Of a stretch of 64,000 nucleotides of DNA, positions 23,382-33,745 are shown in pieces. This stretch comes from Chrysomallon squamiferum (taxonomy: Eukaryota > Mollusca > Gastropoda > Neomphalida > Peltospiridae), in contig CM022677.1 of the NCBI GenBank assembly GCA_012295275.1, forward strand, positions 848,147 to 912,146, in the 5' to 3' direction. The notes beneath the pieces are model-generated. The model did not search any database. It saw nothing but the letters and a program-made list of their open reading frames with translations, and was not told the DNA's origin. The position numbers and the translations under genes are program-made. Every line of letters starts with the position of its first letter. The stretch's first letter is position 1.

Positions 23382-23444
23382 GATAAAGTAAGAGAAAATC
23401 ACATGTTTCTGTTTGCCCAGTCTGTTTATATAATTATGTAATTT

Positions 23445-23496
<52 letters not shown>

Positions 23497-23767
23497 CTAA
23501 CTTAGAAGATATAAAGTGATAAATAGAACAGAGATAATCACGTTTCTGTTTGCTCAGTCTGTTTTATATATATATATATATATATATACTGTCTAACTTA
23601 GAAGAGATAAAGAGATAAATAAAACAGAGATAATCACGTTTGTGTTTGCCCAGTCTGTTTATATAATTATATATATATATACTGTCTAACTTAGAAGAGA
23701 TAAAGTGATAGATAAAACAGAGATAATCACATGTTTGTGTTTGCCATCTCTGCCCAGTCTCTGCTGG
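23382..23767. repeat. Minisatellite built on the MCC exon 3' border
   Basis: Four imperfect units (about 80-125 bases, with AT runs of different length) share 'acagagataatcacgtttgtgtttgcccagtctg'-like text, which on the minus strand is the end of the exon at 23731-23910 and its GTGATT donor region. The AT runs at 23455-23492 and 23568-23588 are part of the array. Confidence 0.7.
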
Positions 23768-23910
23768 TGCTCTGAGATCTCACACTTGAGATGCTCAATC
23801 TGTATTCTGTAGGCCTGCTCCTGTGACTCCTTACCACTCAGTCTCAACTCCAGAGCTCTCTTCTCCTTCTCCATTAAGTAGTTCTGAGCCTTCAGCTCTG
23901 CCTTCTCCTC
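23731..23910 (-). CDS. MCC: MCC-like exon (coiled coil)
   Basis: Sixty codons in phase 0: EEKAELKAQNYLMEKEKRAL, then ELRLSGKESQEQAYRIQIEH and LKCEISEHQQRL. The acceptor is ttgattttcag; the donor is most simply CAT/GTGATT at 23730. This is the best conserved MCC segment with the exon before it, and it is intact. Confidence 0.85.
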
Positions 23911-24371
23911 CTGAAAATCAAAATCACAACAAGGTGAGTAAACTGAGTCAGAAAATGTTTTAATACAAATACAGTATGATTCAAAATAAAGACCAAAGTG
24001 TCATTAATAAAATCAAAAGAACAGAAATACTAGTTAATGTAGTACAAGACATCAAGGTAGTTTTAATAATATGCTATTCTAATGTTAAGAATAAATCTGT
24101 CTAGAATCCCAGAAAATATTTTTAAATACATAGAATGAACATAATAATAAATATAAAACAAAGATCAAAGTGTTATTGATAAAAGAATATGAAAAGAAAA
24201 AATACAATACAAAAATAGAAGACAATTTTTATATTAATTTATTCAAACTGTTAAAAACACAAACACAATGAGAGAAGACTCCTGTTCACAAATAATAATA
24301 GGTTATTCTCTTTTAAGATTAGCAGCAAGGAATTTTTATATAGACAGAACAACACATTTAGTAACACAGAC

Positions 24372-24606
24372 CTTCATAGCCATCAGCTCCTGCATTAACA
24401 CAGCATTTTCCAAATCCAGTCTTTGAGCTTCTGGAGTTTTCTTGGGTTCATCAAGCAGAGGATCAAAGTGTAAACTCTCCAGCTCCATGACGGTCATTCT
24501 GACCACTGCCCGGTCATTCTTCAGTGACTTAATGTACTCACGCAGTCTCTGTTCATCCTGTTTGGTGAAGTCAATGTCCACTGAGCTGGCCGTAGAACTG
24601 GATGTG
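24372..24606 (-). CDS. MCC: MCC-like exon (STSSSTASSV ... VLMQELMAMK)
   Basis: The acceptor (ttgtccag) completes a serine codon begun by AG at the previous exon end. The exon reads TSSSTASSVDIDFTKQDEQR, LREYIKSLKNDRAVVRMTVM and LDLENAVLMQELMAMK, with a GTCTGT donor. Residue order matches vertebrate MCC closely; intact. Confidence 0.9.
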
Positions 24607-25294
24607 CTGGACAATTCAAAATGTAAAGTTGGTTTGGTAAAGATTATCACTAGTCATTGAAAAGTAAGTTAATGCACTTGAAATATATAATTCTATAATT
24701 AGGTGAAATCCTTTTAAAAAGATAGTTAATGCAAAGTCCAGTTAATTAACTAAATTTTAATAAACTACAAAGTCTAAATTTATCTTAGTTAAAAAATAAT
24801 CCCAGTTAGATGCAAAACTATATTTTTTTAATTATAAGTCCATTTAGGTTAACAAAAGCAATATTAAAGGTATAAAATTAGATTTCAATAAATACAAAAT
24901 AAAGATAATTTATATATATAAAAACAAAATCACTTTAAGTATCAAAAACAAAGTGGATTAAATTCAATACAAGGTAAAAAAAATACAGTCCATTTAAATA
25001 TAAATTCCGTTTAATTACTGAAAAACAAATTATTAATGTAAAAAATAAAGTCAATTTCACTATTCATCTTTAAAAGAACAATTAAAATGCTAAAGACAAA
25101 ATCTCTTTAGACAGAAAAGTAATTATAGTAAAGTATAAAAACAAACTGAAAGCAGAATATCAGGTGTCACCTTGAAGTAGTGAAAAACAAAGTGTATTAA
25201 TTAATAAAGTGAGTTGCAGTACTTATAAAACTAAATATAAAATAATAGAAAACAAAGTCCATTTAACATAAAAAGACTTCAAGTAAAGCGTCAC

Positions 25295-25487
25295 CTTGCA
25301 GTTCTACTGTTAAAAGAGAGATCCTCCCAGGGGTGAGAAGTACAGGGTGTGGTGTGAACTCCACAGCTTCTGTCCAGTTTGTGAAGTAGATGTCGAGCCA
25401 CGCCTTCTGCAGACTTCCTCGAGTGATGAGCTCTCTGTAGTATAGATGTCACCTCCACCTGATCCTCACACTCCCCTGACTCATCAG
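25295..25487 (-). CDS. MCC: MCC-like exon (ILQRAHHSRKSAEG ... HPWEDLSFNS)
   Basis: The acceptor (attttcag) opens DESGECEDQVEVTSILQRAH; the exon continues to HKLDRSCGVHTTPCTSHPWE and DLSFNSRTA, and ends AG/GTGACG, in phase with the next exon. Intact. The acceptor side has grown into the 25488-25995 repeat. Confidence 0.85.
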
Positions 25488-25995
25488 CTGAAAATACACA
25501 CAGAGAAAACACACTTCTGTATTAATATACACATTTACTGAAAATAAACACAGAGAAAACACACTTCTGTATTAATATACACACTTACTGAAAATAAACA
25601 CAGAGAAAACACACTTCTGTATTAATGTACACACTTACTGAAAATAAACAGAGAAAACACACTTCTGTATTAATATACACACTTACTGAAAATAAACACA
25701 GAGAAAATACACTTCTGTATTAATGTACACACTTACTGAAAATAAAACACAGAAAACACACTTCTGTATTAAAACACACTTCTGTATTAATGTACACACT
25801 TACTGAAAATACACACAGAGAAAACACACTTCTGTATTAATATACACACTTACTGTAAATACACACAGAGAAAACACACTTCTGTATTAATATACACACT
25901 TACTGAAAATAAACACAGAGAAAATACACTTCTATATTAATATGAACACTTACTGTAAATACACACAGAGAAAACACACTTCTGTATTAATATAC
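25488..25995. repeat. Minisatellite built on the MCC acceptor (about 49-base unit)
   Basis: About ten copies of 'actgaaaataaacacagagaaaacacacttctgtattaatatacacactt' lie directly upstream (in transcript sense) of the exon at 25295-25487. On the minus strand each unit ends in 'tttattttcag', a usable acceptor, followed by 'taagtg'. Confidence 0.9.
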
Positions 25996-26089
25996 TGTCT
26001 TAGCAAAATCAAGACTTGGTAAAATTAATATTACAGACTTACTGAAATTAATAACAGCCTTATTGAAATTAACATAAAGACTTATTAAA

Positions 26090-26093
26090 ATGA

Positions 26094-26124
<31 letters not shown>

Positions 26125-26136
26125 TTATGGAAATGA

Positions 26137-26175
<39 letters not shown>
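26090..26175. repeat. (CA)n runs in an MCC intron
   Basis: Two CA runs separated by 'cttatggaaatgactctctct' form a small duplication. No gene content. Confidence 0.85.
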
Positions 26176-26177
<2 letters not shown>

Positions 26178-26727
26178 ATGGAAATAATACACTGACACTG
26201 AAATTAATCTGATTGTAATTAAAATAAAGATTTACTGAAATTAACACACATACACTAATTAAAATTAAATATACATTTAATAAAATTAACATAGAGACTT
26301 ACTGGAGAGTTAGTTAACAACACTAACATGCACAGATGTCATAAAATTAACTTACACTAAAATATACAGATATAAAATATAATACTGTACTTTAGGCTAA
26401 TTTCAGTGTCTATGTATTTACAGCTACTCGCTGAAAGTTAACATTACATACAGAAAAGTAACACACTGAAAATAAATCCTTCTTACTGAAATGAAATACA
26501 TGCATACTGAAAATTATTTAAATACTGAATTTTTAGATAAATAAATGGACACAAACACACACACACACACACATTCTGAAATTAATAATCACTAATACTG
26601 AAATTGTAAAGATACACACAGACATACACTCAAAAATGAACTTCATTTACGTATAAAAAAAAGAATGAATTTCAATGATGTAGCAATTACTGAAATAATA
26701 TATTTTTAAATAAGAATTTTAGTCAAT

Positions 26728-26845
26728 TGCAGGATTCAAAGGGAGAACCAGTTTACTTCCTTGTGTCAAGAAAATGTGGAACTTTTAAAATATGTTCTGA
26801 AACTGTGTGTCAGCAAATCTATCAGTTGGTGAGTCAATTAATATA
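26728..26845. repeat. Inverted repeat arm 1 (partner 31190-31308)
   Basis: About 118 bases match 31190-31308 in reverse complement with only a few differences. The arm overlaps the 3' part of the fused MCC exon, from 'gactcaccaactgatag' onward on the minus strand, and no credible splice donor is found there. Confidence 0.85.
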
Positions 26846-26847
26846 AG

Positions 26848-27011
26848 TCCTGCAGCTCTACAGTTAGCTAACAAAACTCCCATCTCACTCTCCAGCAGAA
26901 CACACAGCACTTCATAAGCCTCTATCACCTGAAACAAAGTCTGAACAATTTCCTGCATGTTAGAACAGCTCTGTAAACTCTGCACTAAATGTTCGGCTAA
27001 TTTCAATTTAG
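26848..27011 (-). pseudogene. MCC: MCC-like fused exon (LAEHLVQSLQSCSNMQEIVQTLF / VIEAYEVL)
   Basis: The acceptor (ctacttcag) opens KLKLAEHLVQSLQSCSNMQE and IVQTLFQ, which runs straight into VIEAYEVLCVLLESEM and NCRAAG. In vertebrate MCC these two parts are separated by about 70 coiled-coil residues. The join at 26928/26929 reads TTTGTTTCAG then GTGATAGAG, so the left side looks like the pyrimidine-rich end of an intron. This suggests a genomic deletion from inside one exon to the acceptor of a later exon, leaving the frame intact. After RAAG the text enters the inverted repeat and reaches a stop with no donor. The phase of the exon before does not match. Confidence 0.75.
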
Positions 27012-27321
27012 CTGAAGTAGAAATTGTGAAAAAGTCAAAAGTCAAAAGTTATTCTGAGATATTGTTTAAAAATTTATTTTTTTAACTGATTTGAAATGGT
27101 AATACCACAGGCAAAAAACCCCCAAAACCTCAACACTTTAATGAATTAAAACATCATACTGGAAATTATGAAAAACATGTCTATGAGTTATTCAGTATCG
27201 CTGCAAACTTTTAATTTTGTTTTTCATATTTTTCATATAATTATCAGATAACAATATACTGTCAGTATATTCCAATTTAAGTTTTAAATGTGTTAAGCAT
27301 TAGTTATAAATTTGCTAAAAG

Positions 27322-27325
27322 TATT

Positions 27326-27375
<50 letters not shown>
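27322..27375. repeat. (GT)n microsatellite
   Basis: GT run with one t interruption in an MCC intron. Confidence 0.95.
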
Positions 27376-27376
<1 letters not shown>

Positions 27377-27598
27377 TTATCTAACACTAGCAAGTCCAAA
27401 CATTTCTAAGAATTTTCATTTTCAAAATTAATTTTAAGAATGAAAAAAGGATAAATGATTTGACAAATGCATTAGAACAGATTAAAATGATGTTAAATAT
27501 AAAATTATCTGATTTGATTCTTTTCTCTTTGTTTTATTGGGATAAAAACACCAATGTGAACACAGACATATAAAGAAAGAAAGCAAAATGAGATTTAC

Positions 27599-27710
27599 CC
27601 CAAGGGAGGTAATTTCAGCACCACGAATCTGTCTGTCTCCAGCACATATTTTTAATTTCTTCAGTTCTGCTATTTTAGCTACAGGAATCTAATCACTGCC
27701 TTCAGTGGTC
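27599..27710 (-). pseudogene. MCC: MCC-like exon (IPVAKIAELKKL) with in-frame stop
   Basis: The acceptor (attaattcacag) opens TTEGSD, then TAG (27689-27691), then IPVAKIAELKKLKICAGDRQ and IRGAEITSLG with a GTAAAT donor. The vertebrate counterpart has DIPIAKIAE at this place, so the TAG sits exactly where D meets I. A weak alternative acceptor at 'gtgattag' would skip the stop but lacks a pyrimidine tract. Confidence 0.75.
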
Positions 27711-27858
27711 CTGTGAATTAATTAATATTACATAAATAAATAAATAAATACAAATATTTACATAACTTAAATAAAACCTACACTGTCAAATATTTTTAAT
27801 AGGTAAATAAGCAGCAAATGCATGACTTACAATAGAAAGAAATATACAAAGTAAAAAA

Positions 27859-27885
27859 TAATAATAATAATAATAATAATAATAT
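27859..27885. repeat. (AAT)n microsatellite
   Basis: AAT run inside an MCC intron. Confidence 0.95.
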
Positions 27886-28243
27886 ACAAGTTTTTCATAT
27901 ACTCTTTAAACTATAACAAAAAGGTAACAATTTATCTGGTAACTCTTTTTCCTGTAACAAAAATGTTACAATTTATCTAATAACTCTTTCAACAGTGACA
28001 AAAATGTAACATTCATCTCTTAAAAATGTAACAAAAGCCATACTATATAACAGTTTATCCAAAAACTCTTTCAACAGTAACAAAACTGTAACAATTCATC
28101 TCTTAAAAATGTAATAAAAGCCATATTATATAACTGAAGGAAAAAGTAGTCTTAATAATTAAGATTACTTATGTTTTGTGTTTTAATTCTATCTAAAAAA
28201 AAAAATGAAAATATAATCATTTTTAATATTTATGCGGAGTTAC

Positions 28244-28504
28244 CTTTTTTTCAACTTCTCCCTGTCATCATTGATATATTCAATATGGCTACATAGCTGT
28301 ATAAGTTCTATTTCCTGTCTGCCTATCTGTTCTTGTAGAGCATTGTTTTCTACTCGCAGTGAGTTCACCTCCTCCTGCAGATACTTTGAGCATTGTGCTT
28401 TTCAGCATCTTCTCTGAGACGTTGAATGACATTGTGATCATCAGACACATCGTGGAGAGGAAAGTCTTTTCTTTCTGCAATGGCTGACTCCAGTTCAATG
28501 ACAA
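28244..28504 (-). pseudogene. MCC: MCC-like exon with frameshift (VIELESAIAERKD ... LRVENNALQEQ)
   Basis: The acceptor (ttttttcctcag) opens VIELESAIAERKDFPLHDVS, then DDHNVIQRLREDAEKHNAQ. One base is lacking before KYLQEEVNSLRVENNALQEQ and REKLKK, and the donor is GTAACT. The second half parallels the vertebrate LREENESL to REERDRLRRR stretch. The start phase does not follow from the exon at 28719-28812, so an exon or a base is missing between them. Confidence 0.7.
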
Positions 28505-28718
28505 CTGAGGAAAAAAATTTATTTCATTATCTATGGGAAAAATTAAACATTCTCAAAAATGATTATAATTAAATATTTTAAAAAATCCAGCAAATATTAA
28601 TATCTATATATATAATAAATTAAAATGAATAACCTTTTAAAACAACTGGATATCTATCTAAGCACAGACTAAAACAATTAGTCACTGTACAAAAAAAGTT
28701 ATAAAAGTAAATGATTAC

Positions 28719-28812
28719 CAGGTCTCGCAGACTGGGAGCCATTTGCATTATTCTCGTTGATACTTCCTCCACCATTGCTTTTGTCTCTGAGTCTTTAAAC
28801 TCATCTTCTTCT
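28719..28812 (-). CDS. MCC: MCC-like upstream exon (REEDEF)
   Basis: A 94-base exon too short for a simple ORF scan. The acceptor (attactgtatag) opens EEDEFKDSETKAMVEEVSTR and IMQMAPSLRDL, with a GTAATC donor. The REEDE start resembles the vertebrate IREEDEY motif at the end of the first coiled coil. Confidence 0.6.
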
Positions 28813-28984
28813 CTATACAGTAATGAAAAAAAAAATAATAATAATAAAATAAAAATTCCAAATGTTTACTCATGTCTGGAATTTGCTATTTTAATTATAT
28901 ATTTATTTGGTACTTTGTTTCTAATTCATTCTAACAGTAAATAAATGAGTAATGTTTCATTATAAGTTTAAATTGTATTAAAAT

Positions 28985-29850
28985 CAATGAAGAACAGCAA
29001 ACTCGTGATATTTTACAACTGAAAAATAACAAACCTGTACTGTTTCATTTATGTGATTGAACTGCATTAAAAAAACAGCGAAGAACGACAAACACACTTT
29101 GAACTGAATAATGACAAACTTGTAATATTTCATTGTTTCTAGCTACACTGTACTGTTTCATTACATGTTTAAATTGCATTAAAAACAGTGAAGAACAGCA
29201 AACACACTTTAAACTGAATAATTACAAACTTGTAATATTTCATTATGTTTCCAGCTATACTGTACTGTTTCATTACATGTTTAAATTGCATTAAAAACAG
29301 TGAAGAACAGCAAACACACTTTAAACTGAATAATTACAAACTTGTAATATTTCATTATGTTTCCAGCTACACTGTACTGTTTCATTACATGTTTAAATTG
29401 CATTAAAAACAGTGAAGAACAGCAAACACACTTTAAACTGAATAATTACAAACTTGTAATATTTCATTATGTTTCCAGCTATATTGTACTGTTTCATTAC
29501 ATGTTTAAATTGCATTAAAAACAGTGAAGAACAGCAAACACACTTTAAACTGAATAATTACAAACTTGTAATATTTCATTATTATGTTTCATTACACTTT
29601 AAACTGAATAATTACAAACTTGTAATATTTCATTATGTTTCCAGCTATACTGTACTGTTTCATTACATGTTTAAATTGCATTAAAAACAGTGAAGAACAG
29701 CAAACACACTTTAAACTGAATAATTACAAACTTGTAATATTTCTTTATGTTTCCAGCTACACTGTACTGTTTCATTATGTTTCCAGCTACACTGTACTGT
29801 TTCATTACATGTTTAAATTGCATTAAAAACAGTGAAGAACAGCAGACTCA
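28985..29850. repeat. Tandem repeat of about 105-115 bases
   Basis: Seven to eight units built on 'cattacatgtttaaattgcattaaaaacagtgaagaacagcaaacacac' and 'aataattacaaacttgtaatatttc'. Open frames here are repeat products. It lies upstream of the first MCC exon seen. Confidence 0.9.
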
Positions 29851-29999
29851 TATTATATATTATTTCACATCTGACTAAAACTACTGACCTGATGACATTA
29901 ATCTGCTGTTATTATGTAATTTCACATGTAATTTTGTCTCAATCAACAAACACATCCACACACAGAGATAAACAGGGAGGGGGGGAATCAATCTACTGG

Positions 30000-30170
30000 A
30001 CCATACTTACCTTTAACAGCAAACCTGCCATGACAACAATTGCTACAGACAGCTACATCAATCAACAGACAGAAATAAGTCATAGTTACCTGAGTGTGGT
30101 CTCTGACAGACCTGCAGACACACAACAAAATGTACACAGTGATAAAACTCAAGTCATTAGCATGCAGCTA
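30000..30170 (-). other. Two possible micro-exons upstream of the MCC-like gene
   Basis: On the minus strand, 'tgtctgcag' precedes 22 bases ending at GTAACT (near 30090-30115), and 'ctgtctgtag' precedes about 32 bases ending AAAG/GTAAGT (near 30010-30045). The second contains an ATG that would read MAGLLLK into the donor, so it could be a start exon. Splice signals are good but the pieces are too short to prove. Confidence 0.25.
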
Positions 30171-30577
30171 CTGCAGTGTCCATCACCATAGAAACTCCAG
30201 CCAGTTCTGAAACCTTGCAAAACATGCAAACTTTCAGGAACTACTTGAAACACAATCAAAACTGCACTTCACTTATCAACATGCTAGACTCAGCTGCCAT
30301 TAAACACAAACCTAAAACCAAAAACTGCATTAACAAAAATAGACAACAATTTAATAACAAACAAAATCATTGAAATTGTTAGAGCCAAGTTCGGATGCCA
30401 CATACAGAAGATAATCACATCTTGTAAAAACTTTTACCAAGTATTGACAGTATGTGCTAGAATAAAACATACAACCATTAAAATACAGACAAAAACCTAC
30501 ACACACTAAAATACTGTGTTAAAATCCACTCTCGGTAATAAACATCTTATCAAGGATCTAGGCCATGATCAACCCTT

Positions 30578-30668
30578 TAAAACTCACCTTTCACTACAAT
30601 CTAGTTTTAAAACTCACCTTTCACTACAATCTAGTTTTAAAACTCACCTTTCACTACAATCTGGTTTT
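30578..30668. repeat. 30-base tandem repeat, three units
   Basis: Three copies of 'ttttaaaactcacctttcactacaatctag', the last with one change. Confidence 0.95.
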
Positions 30669-30712
30669 TAAACAACAGTCAGCCATATTGAAATGGAGAC
30701 TGGAGTGGGTGA

Positions 30713-31027
30713 ATGTTGCAACCAGCAAATAGTAATCAAATAAAATCAATATTAGTTACACCTTTCATCATCAAAACCCAAAATCATTTTAGTAACAAAC
30801 TACATAACAACAATCTTACCAGACTCAGAATCAGCTACTCAACTAATCTAAACACAGTAAAATTCAAACACAAAATAAACACAACACCAAACTGTACCCA
30901 TGGAATTTCTGAAAGCATGAAACCTCACTTATTTCTCTGTGAACACCTAATCCTACATGACACATTCAATCAATTAAAAACAGAATTTATACTTACAAAC
31001 AGTGAAAAACTGAGAGCCAAACTTTAA
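30713..31027 (+). pseudogene. LINE ORF2 C-terminal fragment
   Basis: The reading FSNKLHNNNLTRLRISYSTN, KHKINTTPNCTHGISES and MKPHLFLCEHL resembles the very end of I/jockey-type LINE polyproteins: the short helix after RNase H followed by a Cys/His knuckle with a PHLFLC core. The Cys pair is incomplete (C-T-H). The sequence to the right is A-rich with CAAAA units, as in a LINE tail. It is not closely related to the element at 11770-14006. Confidence 0.5.
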
Positions 31028-31189
31028 TACAAACAAATAGACACAAATGTTTGATTAATTAAATTCAAAAACATAACATAAACACATAGGTCAAAAAAAA
31101 AAAAAAATAAATAGCATACACAATAACTAACAAAACAAAAAGCAATACACCACTACAAAACAATTGTATCAATTATTTAATTAATAGAT

Positions 31190-31308
31190 TAACTGACTCA
31201 CCAACTGATAGATTTGCTGACACACACTTTCAGAACATATTTTAAAAGTTCCACATTTTCTTGACACAAGGAAGTAAACTGGTTCTCCCTTTGAATCCTG
31301 CAAATGAC
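31190..31308. repeat. Inverted repeat arm 2 (partner 26728-26845)
   Basis: Reverse complement of arm 1 with a handful of differences, about 4.3 kb away. It shares the 'tgataga' to 'aatcctgcaa' span. Confidence 0.85.
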
Positions 31309-31519
31309 TCAGACAAAATTAGTCATATTCTTGAGTAAAAAGCTGCAGAAACTGAATTTCACATGTAAAAGTGTGCAGTTTTCTTCTGCCTGATTTCTTT
31401 TCTCTCTCAGAGTTACCCCATTCAGTCTGCAGTCCTGTCAGTTTGTTCTGACTAATGCTGTAAAAAAGCAATAAAAGATATAACAGACCAGTAACCCCCC
31501 CCCAAACACACACACACAT

Positions 31520-32112
31520 TCAAATGTACTCTATAAAAATGATGGAGAAATTACAAATTAATTGCTGCTTAAATAGGAAAAATACTAATGAAAAAACCCA
31601 TACAAGTTCTCTCTACTTTCTTCATTGGAATGCTTTGAATTAATTATTTTTCAGCAGCAAAACAAACAAAAAATCTGAATTCTTATAATACTTATACATT
31701 ATTTGAAATAACTGTCCTAATTCAGATGATAAAAATTTCTCTTTTTATAAAAATCATTTTAATGAGCCTTGTTTATCCAGGTAAATTTTTTACAATTGAT
31801 TTAACACTTAAAATGTTCTGATTTCCAAATTTAATTCTATAACAGTCTCTAACATGAATAAATAATATTACTCTAGAAAAACTTACTTTTTCTATAAGTT
31901 ATAACACAAGAGCCACTATTAATAATTTTATAATAAATATTTGTCGCAGTTCGATAAATTGAAAGTATCGGCTTACCTTAATTTGTCAACATCTATGATC
32001 TAAAATGAAATAAGAAAATTCTTTATTAATTAAAATATCCACAAAAATTTAGTCCTAGTTATACAAATCAGCAGGTTAGACATTTTAAAACAAACCTTGA
32101 CAAAAATGGAAT

Positions 32113-32171
<59 letters not shown>

Positions 32172-32965
32172 TTACAGTATTATACTTTATAGGCTTGGAT
32201 TTTTCAAAAGAAAAATTAAAGGAAAGCAACATGAAATGACAGTGAGTAAAGTTTAGCGTGTGACAAAAATAAGAAAATCAATGACTTTCCTCTATAAAAT
32301 ATGCAGGCGTTCAACTTTTCGTTTTAGTATTTTTTCTTTATGTCTTTATTTATTTTATTTTCTATTTTTATTTTTATTTTTATTTTTATTTATTTTTTAT
32401 TCCGGGTAAGTAATCCTACCGGAATTGAAAACGAAAAACAATAGGAAATAGAGTTATCTTCGATGATAACTTGTTCCGTTAACCAACCGATAATTATTGA
32501 CGTGACGCTCTAAAAGTTCGCTAAATTTGTTCGTTGGCTTCACTTTAGCCAATTAAAGGTGGAATGTAAAAGTAAAAACATTAGCAAACAATGAGTTACA
32601 GTGTTTTCCTATGATATCTTGTTCCGTTAACCAACCGATAATCCTTTAACGTAGGGTTTAAAAACAGATGTTGGCAAATAAGGTAAGCCGATACGTCCAA
32701 CTTATGGAACTATGGGCACTCGTTTTATGTGAAATAAATATTTGCGATAAAATTATTATAAAATTATTATCTTGTGTTATAACCTACAGAAAAAATATTT
32801 TTGGGGCGACTAACCATAATGTTTCTAACATCCCAGTCGCCTAAACGGAACTTTGGTCGCATTTGGTGACTGGCGAATGGCCATTTCGAGTCCTGCATAA
32901 TTATCTCTTATAAGAAATCTGTTTGTAATATAAATTGCTATTTTAATACTTTTTAAATATTTCAG
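31520..32965. other. AT-rich spacer with small repeats, no gene called
   Basis: It contains an AAT run (32119-32171), a TTTTA run (32345-32395) and a roughly 30-base phrase 'acttgttccgttaaccaaccgataat' present twice (about 32467 and 32617). 32440-32900 is less AT-rich and could hold a promoter for the minus-strand MCC-like gene, but no first exon could be identified. Confidence 0.5.
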
Positions 32966-33138
32966 TCAGAAGATGTGACTAATTGCTTCTCAGAAAAATT
33001 TCCACAGCTATTGGATTCAAAATGTCTGATAATCTTCCAGACGACACAGCACTTAGACTCCACTGTCACAGCCGTAACCCAGCATTACATTCTCCTAAAT
33101 ATCTCCCCGATAATGATAATCAGTTTTGTAAACCATAA
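32966..33138 (+). CDS. Possible single coding exon, family unknown
   Basis: A 173-base stretch begins after 'aaatatttcag' and is open in phase 0: SEDVTNCFSEKFPQLLDSKC, LIIFQTTQHLDSTVTAVTQH and YILLNISPIMIISFVNH, then AA/GTGAGA, a strong donor. Without splicing it would stop at 33140-33142. Base composition is richer in C and G than the neighbourhood. I do not recognise the protein, and no partner exon was found on either side. Confidence 0.3.
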
Positions 33139-33253
33139 GTGAGAATGTTGATTCAGTGATCTACCCTTCCATTTACTTGCGGTCCTTTTATTGCGACAGA
33201 GCAGTATGTGAATCTGATAGCTGATGCAGAAGAGATGCTGTATCTTTTATTTG

Positions 33254-33256
<3 letters not shown>

Positions 33257-33288
<32 letters not shown>

Positions 33289-33289
33289 C
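33257..33289. repeat. Poly-T tract
   Basis: About 32 T in a row followed by cttatg; possibly the complement of a retroposon tail. Confidence 0.9.
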
Positions 33290-33539
33290 TTATGTTTTGG
33301 AAACAATACATATTTTGTAAAAATATAGTTTAAGCGCATTTTAGGTATTTTCTCAGAATAGTTTTAGGATGTTAGAAGTCGAGTTAAACAGACACAGTAG
33401 TCATTTTATATTGGTTTTTTTTTTTTTTGTACTTTTTCTTTTTGTCTTCGTGTTTCTGTGTCACTTATACATGTTATTTACGTCTTTGACCATCTTCCTC
33501 ACACCATTTTTTGTTTGTTTTTGCCATCAGTTTCTTTTT

Positions 33540-33660
33540 CCTGTGATCATTATTATTGTTATTGTTATTGTTACTGTTATTGTTATTGTTGTTGTTGTTT
33601 TTATATTATTCTTACTGTTTTTAATTACTGTTATTGCTATTATTATTATTTACTTTTATT
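33540..33660. repeat. (TTATTG)n-type microsatellite
   Basis: Mixed attgtt / attatt units. Open frames here are repeat products. Confidence 0.8.
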
Positions 33661-33745
33661 ACTATTTCTGATATTTTTTTTAAATAAATATAATTTTTTC
33701 CGTTTCTGTTCTTGCCTTGTTTTTTCATTATTAATGCAGTTTTAA

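Larger units (their letters stand above)
20773..28812 (-). pseudogene. MCC: MCC (colorectal mutant cancer protein) homologue, nine exons seen, with lesions
   Basis: Vertebrate MCC is a coiled-coil scaffold that binds PDZ proteins through a C-terminal -ETSL motif and acts in Wnt and cell-polarity pathways. Here, exon by exon on the minus strand, the same order appears: REEDEF, LRVENNALQEQ, IPVAKIAELKKL, LAEHLVQSLQSCSNMQEI, EAYEVL, ILQRAHHSRKSAEG, DFTKQDEQRLREYIKSLKND, LDLENAVLMQELMAMK, EKEKRALELRLSGKESQEQA, QQSAEFVSDLKRAN and RPPTNETSL. The last five exons (25487 to 20773) join in consistent phase. Lesions: an in-frame TAG at 27689-27691, one-base frameshifts in the exons at 28244-28504, 22455-22659 and 20773-20952, and a fused middle exon lacking about 70 residues. 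The many one-base faults could be sequence errors in a live gene or decay. Upstream exons and the start were not found. Confidence 0.85.

Noticed and set aside
28985-29850. Two similar frames reading FKLNNYKLVIF
   Set aside because: They lie in the roughly 110-base tandem repeat and repeat with it.
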